From Symbiodolus clandestinus (GTDB lineage Bacteria; Pseudomonadota; Gammaproteobacteria; Enterobacterales; G038960095): 64,000 bases of DNA. Shown piece after piece: positions 54,534 through 63,427 of the stretch. The DNA is taken from the NCBI GenBank assembly GCA_038960095.1, contig CP152425.1, positions 186,001 through 250,000 on the forward strand. Reading direction: 5' to 3'. The notes beneath the pieces were generated by a model. It did no database searches. It was given only the letters and a program-made list of their open reading frames with translations, and was not told where the DNA came from. A program made the translations under genes and the position numbers. The number at the start of each line of letters is the position of its first letter. Within the stretch, counting starts at the first letter, position 1.

Positions 54534-55427
54534 TTACACTCTTTTTTGTTGTAACCAACGGTAACCGGTAAATGCTCTTTGCAAGCAGAATAAAGGTAAC
54601 CAACTGACCAGCCAAAATGCTGTCTTCAAATACCATTTAAACGGAGATTTTTGTAAGTAATGGCGCGCTTGTTTTCTCTTTTGACTCAATAAACTGTAAG
54701 TAACCCTGGCTAAATGCCGGCGCTGATATTCTTGAGGATAAGAAACTCTTAGCCGTTCGCCAAACTTAGCCAATGTTAATTCAGCCAATGCTTGATGATC
54801 GGCAGCTCTTTTTATTTGTGAAGTACAGGAGGTCAAGCGTACTGGTGCATCGTCACCAATCGTTACCAGAATAAACTGGTAAGTAGGGATTCCATAATCA
54901 TCTGCTAATTGCCACCAAACAATATGTTCACCACCAGCCCGGTTATCTGGAAAACTTAACCCTGTTTGTAAAAAACGCTGACGATTAAAGACAGCAGTGA
55001 AATCACCTTCTATTTCTTTGCTTAGATAGCTATTAAAATCTAACAATAGGTAAGCATGTTTTAATTTGCCATTACTGGTAGCACATTGAATCACTGGATA
55101 GTCTGCCATATCTGAACGTTTTAATATTTCAGCTAATAGAGGTAGCGAGCTTTTTACAAGAACATCATCATCATCCATCACCAAAACCCATTGTGTTTTA
55201 GCCAGTGCTAGCCCTTGCATCTTTGCCAAACAATGTCCCCTATTAACCGGCAGACGGTAATACGTGATGTTATCATGATTAAATTCAGGTGGCAGCGTTG
55301 TTGAGGCATCATCTACAACAATGATGTCTATCATTATGTCTGATGTTCTAGCAGCAATGACTGAATTCACTGCTCTAACCAGCAATTTAGGACGATTGTA
55401 GGTAGTGATAACCACGCTTAATTTCAA
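54534..55427 (-). CDS. Glycosyltransferase family 2
   Basis: A 297-residue inverting GT-A enzyme. It has the N-terminal LSVVITTYNRPKLLVRAVNS, the IIVVDDAST nucleotide-binding segment and LVMDDDDVLVKSSLPLL as the metal-binding DXD region, and a helical C terminus with hydrophobic and basic patches. The start is a TTG with GAGGTGA five bases before it; no ATG fits. It lies in the same operon as the flippase. Acceptor and donor cannot be assigned. Confidence 0.88.
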   Translation of the reverse strand: MKLSVVITTYNRPKLLVRAVNSVIAARTSDIMIDIIVVDDASTTLPPEFNHDNITYYRLPVNRGHCLAKMQGLALAKTQWVLVMDDDDVLVKSSLPLLAEILKRSDMADYPVIQCATSNGKLKHAYLLLDFNSYLSKEIEGDFTAVFNRQRFLQTGLSFPDNRAGGEHIVWWQLADDYGIPTYQFILVTIGDDAPVRLTSCTSQIKRAADHQALAELTLAKFGERLRVSYPQEYQRRHLARVTYSLLSQKRKQARHYLQKSPFKWYLKTAFWLVSWLPLFCLQRAFTGYRWLQQKRV

Positions 55428-55466
55428 AAAATCACCTCAAAACCCTCGCTTGAATAGAGCAACAGT

Positions 55467-56684
55467 TTAATTCAATTTTCTCCAAAAAAGAATTATACAA
55501 AGCATAGCTTCTGCCACTAGTAATGCAATAGCCATCCCCAGACTACCCAATCTAGGAACTAACACTACAGCAAATACACAGATCACTACAAAGTTCATTA
55601 ATAAAGCTTGAGCAGCTATTCGCTCAGCACCTCGAGGAATCAACCAAAGCATTGTTAGTATTAGGTTAAAAGCTCTTAATGGAATGATCCAAACTAACCC
55701 CCTCAATACAGGAATTGCTGCCTGAAATTCTAGACCAAAAATTTTTTGAATAATTAATGGTGCCATCCAAACAATCAGGCCAGAAAACAGCAGAATACCT
55801 ATCAGTAAGAGTACCAATATTCCTACAAGCAATTTCTTTTTGACGACCTTTTTAGCAATTTGTAATTCCACTGCTTTGGGAAACACCGCATTCAACACCG
55901 GCATTACCAGGCTACTGGCTGCGCGCACTAATTTTTCTGCAGGTGCAAAAGCTCCCACCGCCTGAGGAGTACTTAGAGAGCCCAGCAAAGTAGAAGCCAT
56001 GGAACCTATGATATTTTGAGCACCTTTATATAAAAATAGTGTCCAACTCTCCTGTAAAACATCTTTAGCTCCCTGGAAACTTAGACGCCCCAACCCAGTG
56101 CTACGGATCATTAATAAACTAGGAACCAAGGTATTAACCATGCCTACCACAGCTTGGATGGCTAACACGCGTTCTGCATGTTGTGGAGCGGATACTGATA
56201 GGACAATAGCTCCCAAACCAATGCTGCGAATACCCAAATCAAACAGCGCGGGGAGTTTAAGATTCCCTATGCCAATATAATACCAAATAGGAGAAAACCC
56301 GAAAGATACAGTAAATGCCGCAATCCAAAGCAACCAACGATCAGTAATTATTGATGCGCTGGAAGATCCCCATAACCAAACACTAAGAACAACTCCAACA
56401 AGCATGCTAAGAAGCAATTTCGCCAAAAAAACATCCGTAATCAATTGAGCCAATGCCTGGCGATCATCTTTCACTTTGATGACTTGACGACTAGCACTGA
56501 AACTAAAACCAAATTCCACAAAAACAGAAGCAGTCAATGCAATACTAAGCACATAGAGCACCTGGCCATACATCTGCTGACCTAATGCTCGAGCTAGGAT
56601 GGGTAACTCAATCAGTGGAATTAATAAACCACCCACCTGAGAGAATATTCCCCAAACCACATTATTAACTAGACGTAAAGGCAT
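55467..56684 (-). CDS. wzx: O-antigen flippase (Wzx-type)
   Basis: A 405-residue polytopic protein with about twelve membrane segments and the N-terminal LVNNVVWGIFSQVGGLLIPL pattern of polysaccharide flippases of the MATE/MOP superfamily (PILARALGQQMYGQVLYVLS, VEFGFSFSASRQV). It would move undecaprenyl-linked repeat units across the inner membrane. The start overlaps the polymerase gene by 20 bases. Confidence in the flippase role is good; which glycan it carries is unknown. Confidence 0.85.
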   Translation of the reverse strand: MPLRLVNNVVWGIFSQVGGLLIPLIELPILARALGQQMYGQVLYVLSIALTASVFVEFGFSFSASRQVIKVKDDRQALAQLITDVFLAKLLLSMLVGVVLSVWLWGSSSASIITDRWLLWIAAFTVSFGFSPIWYYIGIGNLKLPALFDLGIRSIGLGAIVLSVSAPQHAERVLAIQAVVGMVNTLVPSLLMIRSTGLGRLSFQGAKDVLQESWTLFLYKGAQNIIGSMASTLLGSLSTPQAVGAFAPAEKLVRAASSLVMPVLNAVFPKAVELQIAKKVVKKKLLVGILVLLLIGILLFSGLIVWMAPLIIQKIFGLEFQAAIPVLRGLVWIIPLRAFNLILTMLWLIPRGAERIAAQALLMNFVVICVFAVVLVPRLGSLGMAIALLVAEAMLCIILFWRKLN

Positions 56685-57902
56685 ACTGGCTACGAGCGAT
56701 ATATGTCATACTCACAGAAATTGCTAGAAAAACCACCCCCCATTCATTTAATTCATTACTAACAGGATGAAATAACCCAATCAACAGTGTTAATCCTATA
56801 ACTGAGACTGAGCTTAGCATAACTTCAAATCGTTTAAAAAAATACTCAATTTTTTCTGTAAAGAATTTTAATAAAATAAAAAACGGATATAAAATAAATA
56901 ATAGATATCCAATTAATGTTACCACGCCACCATCACATAACAATTGCAAATAGGTCATATGAATGGTAGAATATTCACCTTCTTCTAATACCCTAGTGCT
57001 GTTAAAACCACCGCCCCAAGGAAATTTTTCGATTACTTGTTTCCAAGCAGTCTCTAACATCTTCAAACGTATATTTGTCTCACCATTGACTAATCGATAA
57101 CAAGTTGCAGTATTACTGCTATTACAACCTAATACCCAAGATAAAATCATTGGCTGTATTATAAAATATGTAAATAATATGATACTTAATAAATAGCAAA
57201 TAGGCTTATAACTGATGTTTTTATAGCTCTTCTGTATAAAATAAAAAACTCCAACTATTACTGTTGTTAAAAATATCCATACTATCGCGGTTCTACTTCC
57301 ATCTAATACCATACAAAAAAGAGCTAATTCACATGATAATAGATTTTTATACTGGAGCTGATTTAAATATTTCCAAACAGTATGAGGCCATACACAAGCG
57401 CCAACTTTCCATAAAGTTCCTGGGAAAGCAAATAACCATCCTATTCTACCATCCCCCAATATTACTAATAAATCATTTTTTCTTAAAATAATTAAGCAGA
57501 GTAAAGGAATCATAACTATATATAGTGAAAAGTTAAGACATTTATTTAATAAATCAGGGGTATTATCAATAATAATCAGGACAGAAAAAACTAAAAATAA
57601 TAAAAAATATTTAATAATCTTGTATAATTCAGGATCATGATTTAAAACACCAGAAATTAAAAAGCCTGATGTAAATATAAGCCAGCCTATTAATGTTGGC
57701 ATGAAAAATTTTAAAATTTCTTTTTTTTTACTAAATTTTCTATAAAGTATTTTAAAGAAATCTTTTGAGAAATAATAAGCATTGCACTTAATAGTAGCAA
57801 TAAAATCAACCAATTCAAATAACTTCCTATGTAAATCTTTAGCGACCCCAACATTGAAAGCCCAACGAATAACATCATAAAAAAATTTGATATAACTTGC
57901 AT
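56665..57902 (-). pseudogene. wzy: O-antigen polymerase-like (Wzy) gene, frameshifted at A9
   Basis: Two overlapping minus-strand frames make one polytopic protein. The first (57902 to about 57722) gives an N-terminal start and hydrophobic helices (MLFVGLSMLGSLKIYIGSYL then NWLILLLLLSAMLIISQK) and stops just after KKKKF. The second carries on from KKKEILKFFMPTLIGWLIFT to 56665, with eight or more membrane segments, GDGRIGWLFAFPG and a long loop with WKQVIEKFPWGGGFNS, typical of Wzy/WaaL-type proteins. The join is a run of nine A (57729-57721); ten A would give one frame of about 410 residues. The ATG at 57813 for the second frame alone gives an implausible start. The gene is markedly AT-rich compared with its neighbours. 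Confidence 0.75.
57721..57729 (-). repeat. Homopolymer A9 in the polymerase gene
   Basis: Nine consecutive T on the plus strand (A9 in the coding strand) at the exact point where the two polymerase frames meet. Such runs slip readily in replication and transcription, so the frame may be variable or partly rescued. Confidence 0.85.
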
Positions 57903-57934
57903 TATTTATTTCCTACATCGCCAGATGCGTTCGT

Positions 57935-59074
57935 TCACCGAATTACTTCAGAGAGCACTGATAAGACGTGTTCTTGTTGTAACTCACGCATTTCGACCCA
58001 CAAAGGTAAACGCAATAACTGCTGATTTACTTGGTGGGTAATAGTCAACTGGCCATGCACATGGCCATACTTCTTTCCACCTGGTGAACAATCGAGAGGA
58101 ATATAGTGAGAAGAAACAGTAATGTTATTTTTTTTAAAATGTTTTAAAAGACGGGGCCTGTCTATTTTTGGATCCAGCAGCACATAATAAAAGTGAGCGT
58201 TATGCTGACACTCCTGTGGAATTGTTGGACGTTGTAATATACCTTGAGTCTCTAATGAGGCTAGTTGTTCATGATAATAGCGCCAACGTGCTAATCTCTC
58301 TTGAGTAATTCGCTCTGCTCCTTGTAATTGCGCCAGTAAAAAAGCAGCTGTGATTTCATTCGGCAAAAATGATGAACCAATGGACTGCCAAGTATACTTA
58401 TCAACTTCACCCCGTAAAAAGCTACTCCTATCAGTGCCTTTTTCACGCATTATCTCGGAAGATTTTATCCACTGGGGATTATTGACTAAAAGAGCCCCTC
58501 CTTCCCCACAGGTGATGTTTTTACTCCCATGGAAACTGTAGGTTCCCAGATTGCCAATACTTCCTAATGCCCTGCCCTTATAATAAGCCATCACTCCTTG
58601 TGCTGCATCTTCAATCACCGCTAGCCTGTGACGGCGAGCAATCGCCAAGATGGTATCCATTTCACAGGCGACACCGGCATAATGGACTGGGACAATCGCA
58701 CGGGTCCGTGAAGTGATCGCCGCTTCAATCAGTGTTTCATTGATATTAAGCGTATCGGGCCGAATATCTACCCAGACAGGAACCCCACCTCGTAATACAA
58801 AAGCATTGGCTGTAGAAACAAAAGTAAAAGCAGGCATAATAACTTCGTCCCCTGCTTGAATATCCAGCAGTAAAGCTGACATCTCTAATGCCGCTGTACA
58901 GGAAGGGGTTAACAAAACTCTGTGGGTACCAGTATGATGCTCCAACCAAACTTGACAAGCTTTAGCAAAAGGGCCATCCCCCGCTAAATGGCCACTGACC
59001 AGTGCCTGAGTGATGTACTCAAGTTCCTTACCCGTCAGGTAGGGCTTGTTGAAAGAGATAAAAGGATCTGCCAT
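57935..59074 (-). CDS. wecE: dTDP-4-amino-4,6-dideoxygalactose transaminase (WecE/RffA-like)
   Basis: A PLP-dependent sugar aminotransferase of the DegT/DnrJ/EryC1 family. It is close to E. coli WecE: VSGHLAGDGPFAKACQVWLE, LLTPSCTAALEMSALLLDIQ, PAFTFVSTANAFVLRGG, RAIVPVHYAGVACEMDTI, IEDAAQGVMAYYKGRALGSI, YSFHGSKNITCGEGGALLVN (the PLP lysine after SFH), MREKGTDRSSFLRGEVDKYT and NAHFYYVLL. It would make dTDP-Fuc4N or a similar amino sugar. In E. coli wecE is in the ECA cluster; here it heads the O-antigen-type operon, upstream of the polymerase, flippase and transferases. Confidence 0.88.
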   Translation of the reverse strand: MADPFISFNKPYLTGKELEYITQALVSGHLAGDGPFAKACQVWLEHHTGTHRVLLTPSCTAALEMSALLLDIQAGDEVIMPAFTFVSTANAFVLRGGVPVWVDIRPDTLNINETLIEAAITSRTRAIVPVHYAGVACEMDTILAIARRHRLAVIEDAAQGVMAYYKGRALGSIGNLGTYSFHGSKNITCGEGGALLVNNPQWIKSSEIMREKGTDRSSFLRGEVDKYTWQSIGSSFLPNEITAAFLLAQLQGAERITQERLARWRYYHEQLASLETQGILQRPTIPQECQHNAHFYYVLLDPKIDRPRLLKHFKKNNITVSSHYIPLDCSPGGKKYGHVHGQLTITHQVNQQLLRLPLWVEMRELQQEHVLSVLSEVIR

Positions 59075-59232
59075 GTATCAGTTTTTCATTAGGGCCAGTT
59101 GACGTTGCAAATGAATAACCAATAGTAGCATGTCATGGCAACAGTGCTCACGTAATTTCGCTTTAATTTATCATATCAAGTTTCAAAGGCCTAGAACTGC
59201 TTCAAGCGAGCAAAAATGCTCTTTTATGCATT

Positions 59233-60237
59233 TTATACCGCCACCTTCAAACAAGCCACCTGATGCTGATTATTCCCTTGCAGCCGTGGTCGGGTGATTG
59301 CGCACTCCGAACCCGCTAGGGGGCAACGGGTACGAAAAACACAACCGGAGGGGGGATCAATCGGTGAAGGTAGCTCACCTTCCAGTATTGGTATCGTTTT
59401 AGTACGCGCTTTTTTTGGATCAGGAATCGGTATCGCCGACATCAGTGCTTTGGTGTAAGGATGCAGCGGGTTACTGAATATCTCCTGATAGCTGCCAAAT
59501 TCCACAGCATGCCCAAGGTACATGACCAGCACTTTATCGGAAATATGCTTGATAACCGCTAAATCATGCGCAATAAACAGTAGTGCTAACTCGCGCTCTC
59601 GTTTCAATTCCTTTAATAAATTAATCACTTGCGCTTGAATTGAAACATCCAAGGCAGAAACCGATTCATCACAAATCAACAGCCTAGGATTGCAGATCAA
59701 GGCTCGAGCAATTCCGATACGTTGGCACTGCCCGCCTGAGAATTCATGGGGATAACGGTTAATCAGATTAGGCAATAAGCCCACGCGTCTCATCATTGCT
59801 GTTACTTGTATTTGCCGCTGGTCTTTGCTGAGTTTCGGGTAGAAGCTCTGCAGCGGTTCAGCGATGATATCACCCGCCGTCATCCGAGGATCCAGTGAAG
59901 CCAATGGATCTTGAAAAACCATTTGGATTTCTTGGCGCCAATTATACCATTGTCGCTGGGTTAAGCGGAGTAAATTACTCTCTCTCCATTGGACGGTTCC
60001 CGCGGTTGCTGGGACTAAGCCGACTAAAGCACGTGCTAAAGTCGATTTTCCGCACCCAGACTCACCCACGATCCCCAAAGTTTCACCTGAAGATAATGAA
60101 AAGCTAACACCTTCCACAGCTTTTAATTGCTGATACTTAGATTGCCAAAACCAGCGTCTAGATCGCTTAACGTTAAAATAAACCGTTAAATCAGTGACTT
60201 CCAGTGATTCCGGCTGATGAACAGAATCATCAATCAT
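59233..60237 (-). CDS. oppF: Oligopeptide ABC transporter ATP-binding protein OppF
   Basis: One of two ATPases of the oligopeptide importer. It has the Walker A GIVGESGCGKSTLARALVGL, the Q-loop QMVFQDPLASLDPRMTAGDI, the signature PHEFSGGQCQRIGIARALIC, Walker B LLICDESVSALDVSIQAQVI and the H-loop FIAHDLAVIKHISDKV. The C terminus has the oligo/dipeptide transporter motif PSGCVFRTRCPLAG. The usual DEP after Walker B reads DES here; the catalytic glutamate is kept. Length 334, equal to E. coli. It starts in an ATGA overlap with oppD and ends the operon. Confidence 0.97.
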   Translation of the reverse strand: MIDDSVHQPESLEVTDLTVYFNVKRSRRWFWQSKYQQLKAVEGVSFSLSSGETLGIVGESGCGKSTLARALVGLVPATAGTVQWRESNLLRLTQRQWYNWRQEIQMVFQDPLASLDPRMTAGDIIAEPLQSFYPKLSKDQRQIQVTAMMRRVGLLPNLINRYPHEFSGGQCQRIGIARALICNPRLLICDESVSALDVSIQAQVINLLKELKRERELALLFIAHDLAVIKHISDKVLVMYLGHAVEFGSYQEIFSNPLHPYTKALMSAIPIPDPKKARTKTIPILEGELPSPIDPPSGCVFRTRCPLAGSECAITRPRLQGNNQHQVACLKVAV

Positions 60238-61199
60238 GGTAGGTACTCCTTAGCACGATAACAGGCGCACAAATGCTCTGACTCCATAACACGCAAAGGT
60301 GGCATCACCTGACAACGCGCATCTTTCAATGAACAACGCTCTTGAAATGGACAACCACTTGGCAGCTGCAGCAAATTGGGTGGCTCCCCTGGAATGGCTA
60401 TCAACTCACGACTCTCACTATCCAATCGAGGCACGACACTCAATAGCCCTAAAGTATAGGGATGGCTTGGGCAATAGAAAACATCTTCGGCGCTTCCATA
60501 CTCCACGGCAGATCCTGCATACATGACCAATACTTTATCACAGCTGCCAGCGACAACTCCTAAATCATGGGTGATCAAAATAATCGAGGTATTGAAGGCC
60601 TGTTTTAGCTCGTTCAAAAGCTCCATAATCTGTGCTTGCACAGTAACATCTAAAGCTGTTGTTGGCTCATCAGCCAACAACAGGCGGGGACGACATAAAA
60701 GTGCCATGGCAATCATCACCCGCTGCCGCATACCGCCTGAAAATTCATGGGGGTACATGGTCATGCGTCTGCGCGCTTCCGGAATTTTAACTGCCTCTAG
60801 CATCCAGACTGATTCATTAAAGGCATCTGTGGTATTCATCCCTTTATGGCGAACCAAAAGCTCCATCAGCTGTTTACCAACCGTTAGATAAGGGTTGAGA
60901 GAGGTCATCGGATCCTGAAAAATCACGGCAATTTGTTGAGCTCGAATCTGATTCCAAGCCGTAGGGGTCAGTTGCAGCAGATCCTGGTCGGCAAAGTGAA
61001 TTGAGCCACTGACTTGGCTATTTTTTGCCAACAAACCCATTAACGCAAAAGCGGTCTGCGATTTTCCTGCTCCTGTTTCACCAACAATCCCTAATGTTTC
61101 ACCAGCTTCTAGCGTGAAGCTGAGATCATTAACCGCGGTAACTATCCCCTCTGGAGTTTTAAAAGCAATGTTCAAATGATTAACAGTTAACAGTTTCAT
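60234..61199 (-). CDS. oppD: Oligopeptide ABC transporter ATP-binding protein OppD
   Basis: The second ATPase: Walker A GIVGETGAGKSQTAFALMGL, Q-loop VIFQDPMTSLNPYLTVGKQL, signature YPHEFSGGMRQRVMIAMALL, Walker B LLLADEPTTALDVTVQAQIM, H-loop LITHDLGVVAG and the cysteine-containing tail PSGCPFQERCSLKDARC. It is 321 residues, shorter than E. coli OppD only at the N terminus. It overlaps oppC by four bases. Confidence 0.97.
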   Translation of the reverse strand: MKLLTVNHLNIAFKTPEGIVTAVNDLSFTLEAGETLGIVGETGAGKSQTAFALMGLLAKNSQVSGSIHFADQDLLQLTPTAWNQIRAQQIAVIFQDPMTSLNPYLTVGKQLMELLVRHKGMNTTDAFNESVWMLEAVKIPEARRRMTMYPHEFSGGMRQRVMIAMALLCRPRLLLADEPTTALDVTVQAQIMELLNELKQAFNTSIILITHDLGVVAGSCDKVLVMYAGSAVEYGSAEDVFYCPSHPYTLGLLSVVPRLDSESRELIAIPGEPPNLLQLPSGCPFQERCSLKDARCQVMPPLRVMESEHLCACYRAKEYLP

Positions 61200-62116
61200 T
61201 CGTTTCTCCCATTGCTATCTTTGGGATCCAGGGCGTCACGCAGACCATCACCAATAAAATTACAACAAAATAGTGTTATTAGTAGGAAAAGGCAGGGGAA
61301 AACTAGCATCCACTGCTCATGCTCAATATGTTTACGTCCTTCCTGCAATAAACCACCCCAGCTAGCCATCGGCTCTTGTACCCCTAGCCCTAGAAAGCCT
61401 AGAAAAGCCTCAAATAAGATCATAGAGGGTACTAATAATGAAGCATAAACCACTACAATACCTAAAACATTAGGGACAATATGCCGAAATAGAATATGCC
61501 GAGTCGATGCACCACAAACCTTTGCCGCTTCAATAAACTCTTTTTGCTTTAAGCTGAGCGTTTGTACGCGCACAATGCGCGCAATATCCAGCCAGGAAAC
61601 CATACCGATGGCGACGAAAATCAAAAAGAGATTGTGCCCAAATAAAGTGACCAGCACTATCACAAAAAAGGTGAAGGGAAATGCATCTAGGATCTCTAGC
61701 CAGCGCATCATTAAAGCATCAATATTTCCTCCTAAATAGCCGGCGGTAGCACCATAAGTCGTTCCTACCCCAACCGCAATGAGAGCACTAACGATTCCAA
61801 CCATTAGTGAAATACGTCCACCCGTTACAACACGCACCAGCAGATCACGCCCTATGTAATCGGTACCGAAAGGATGAGCCCTCTCCAAATTAGGCGGCAT
61901 CAGAGGAAAACCCCAATCTGGCATGTCATAAGTGTAGGGTGACAAAAACGGTGCTATCAGTAAAAATACTACCATCAATAGTAAAATCACTAGGCTGATC
62001 ATAGACGCTCGGTTGGCTATAAAGCGCCGAAAGGCATGTTGCCATAAGCTACGACCTTGAATTTCCAAGGTTTGCTCTACGACCGTCACATTGGAATTAA
62101 GCTTATGCTGAGTCAT
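61196..62116 (-). CDS. oppC: Oligopeptide ABC transporter permease OppC
   Basis: An inner-membrane permease with six membrane segments. Conserved parts are EIQGRSLWQHAFRRFIANRA, HPFGTDYIGRDLLVRVVTGG, RISLMVGIVSALIAVGVGT, the coupling EAA loop EFIEAAKVCGASTRHILFRH and SMILFEAFLGFLGLGVQEP, ending NFIGDGLRDALDPKD. I chose the ATG at 62116, with GGAGAGGG upstream, giving 306 residues (302 in E. coli). The frame open to 62155 would overlap oppB. Confidence 0.96.
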   Translation of the reverse strand: MTQHKLNSNVTVVEQTLEIQGRSLWQHAFRRFIANRASMISLVILLLMVVFLLIAPFLSPYTYDMPDWGFPLMPPNLERAHPFGTDYIGRDLLVRVVTGGRISLMVGIVSALIAVGVGTTYGATAGYLGGNIDALMMRWLEILDAFPFTFFVIVLVTLFGHNLFLIFVAIGMVSWLDIARIVRVQTLSLKQKEFIEAAKVCGASTRHILFRHIVPNVLGIVVVYASLLVPSMILFEAFLGFLGLGVQEPMASWGGLLQEGRKHIEHEQWMLVFPCLFLLITLFCCNFIGDGLRDALDPKDSNGRNE

Positions 62117-62132
62117 GCTAACCCCCTCTCCG

Positions 62133-63053
62133 TTAATAGCGGATCCTGGGGTCAATCCAGGCCGATAAAATATCTACCACTGCGGTAAATAGAGTTGTTA
62201 AAGTACCAACAATAACTGTTAGACTTAATACTAAAGAGTAATCACGATTCATCGCGCCATTGACAAAATGTCTACCTAGACCAGGAAGTCCAAAAACTGT
62301 CTCTATAACGACTGAGCCCGTAATAACCCCAACGAACACAGGCCCTAAATAAGCCATTACCGGTAATAGAGCCGGTCGAAGGGCGTGCTTCCAAGCAATG
62401 TAATACATCGGTAGACCCTTGGCTTTAGCCGTTCGAATAAAGTTGGTGTGCAAGACTTCAATCATTGAGCTGCGAGTCAAACGAGCAATCCTTGAGACAT
62501 AACTGATAGCCAATGCTGTCACTGGCAATACCAGGTTTTCCCAAGATCCATTGCACCAACCTCCTGGAGGGAACCACTGAAACTCTACGGCAAAAATCAA
62601 AATCATCAATGGGGCCTTGATAAAATTGGGGATCACAACTCCTATCATGGCAAACAACATCAGCCAGTGATCCACCCAACTATTTTGTTTCAAAGCCGCC
62701 AAAACACCAATGCTAATGCCTAAAATAACCGCTACTCCAAAAGCCCATAATCCAATCCGCATAGAGACTGGGAAAGCTTGTTCAACTAAATCATTCACCG
62801 AAAAATCTCGATACCTAAAGGAAGGACCCAAATCTCCCTTTAGCAAATTTTTCATATAACGCCCATACTGCTGATATAAAGGAGCATCTAATCCATATTT
62901 TGCTTCAATATTAGCGAGTATCTGTTTTGGAAAAGCACGTTCATCGCTAAACGGATTACCGGGTGCCAAGCGCATCACAAAAAATGCGAGTGAACTCAGT
63001 ACCAGCAGGGTGGGGATGGCTTGTAAAAAACGCCGCACTGCAAAACTTAACAT
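62133..63053 (-). CDS. oppB: Oligopeptide ABC transporter permease OppB
   Basis: The partner permease, 306 residues as in E. coli from the ATG at 63053; a GTG at 63059 is possible. It has AVRRFLQAIPTLLVLSSLAF at the N terminus, MRLAPGNPFSDERAFPKQIL, NIEAKYGLDAPLYQQYGRYM, the EAA-loop segment LHTNFIRTAKAKGLPMYYIA and IETVFGLPGLGRHFVNGAMN. AAGGT precedes the start. It is separated from oppA by 374 bases that contain a strong hairpin. Confidence 0.96.
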   Translation of the reverse strand: MLSFAVRRFLQAIPTLLVLSSLAFFVMRLAPGNPFSDERAFPKQILANIEAKYGLDAPLYQQYGRYMKNLLKGDLGPSFRYRDFSVNDLVEQAFPVSMRIGLWAFGVAVILGISIGVLAALKQNSWVDHWLMLFAMIGVVIPNFIKAPLMILIFAVEFQWFPPGGWCNGSWENLVLPVTALAISYVSRIARLTRSSMIEVLHTNFIRTAKAKGLPMYYIAWKHALRPALLPVMAYLGPVFVGVITGSVVIETVFGLPGLGRHFVNGAMNRDYSLVLSLTVIVGTLTTLFTAVVDILSAWIDPRIRY

Positions 63054-63427
63054 AGTCACCTACCTTGTTTGGGACACAGCTTTCTACTCGATTACCTAGC
63101 TTTCCTAATCATCCTAACGAATTTTATGTGACTACCATAATAGTAATGATATTACAGGTCGACTGCAGCTTTTAATTAAGTTAACTTTTATACTACTATG
63201 GATGTTTAACATTAAAATTTAGTGATCGATGATGTTTTTATCCTAATTAATGCGTGCTAGCTTTTCTGAAAGCAAAATCAATGGTATCGATAACTCATCG
63301 TAACAACCTGACAAATTTATCAAAAATCAAAGGTACCTAAAATTCTGTTTAGGTACCTTTATTATCTAATCCTATTTTATTCGGCACCGAAAATTTAATT
63401 ATCCAGCTCAGGAGTGTAATAATAAGC
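63054..63427. other. oppA-oppB intergenic region
   Basis: A gap of 374 bases with no open frame of note. It holds the hairpin described separately near oppA; the part next to oppB (63060-63300) is AT-rich and shows no other structure I can support. An extended spacer between oppA and oppB is also usual in enterobacteria, where it lets the abundant binding protein be made in excess. Confidence 0.5.
63329..63360 (-). terminator. Hairpin after oppA (attenuating terminator)
   Basis: A perfect 13-bp stem, AAAGGTACCTAAA pairing with TTTAGGTACCTTT, with a six-base loop. On the minus strand it begins 67 bases after the oppA stop and is followed by TTTGATTTTTG. It is most likely a partial terminator or 3' stabiliser that lowers oppBCDF relative to oppA. 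Confidence 0.75.

Noticed and set aside
57665..57813. ATG at 57813 as the true start of the polymerase
   Set aside because: The frame before the A9 run gives a hydrophilic, improbable N terminus, while the other frame gives proper membrane helices that join at the homopolymer.
59190..59230. Small hairpin GAGCA-AAAA-TGCTC after oppF
   Set aside because: The stem is only five base pairs, and on the minus strand it is not followed by a T-run, so it does not support a terminator call.
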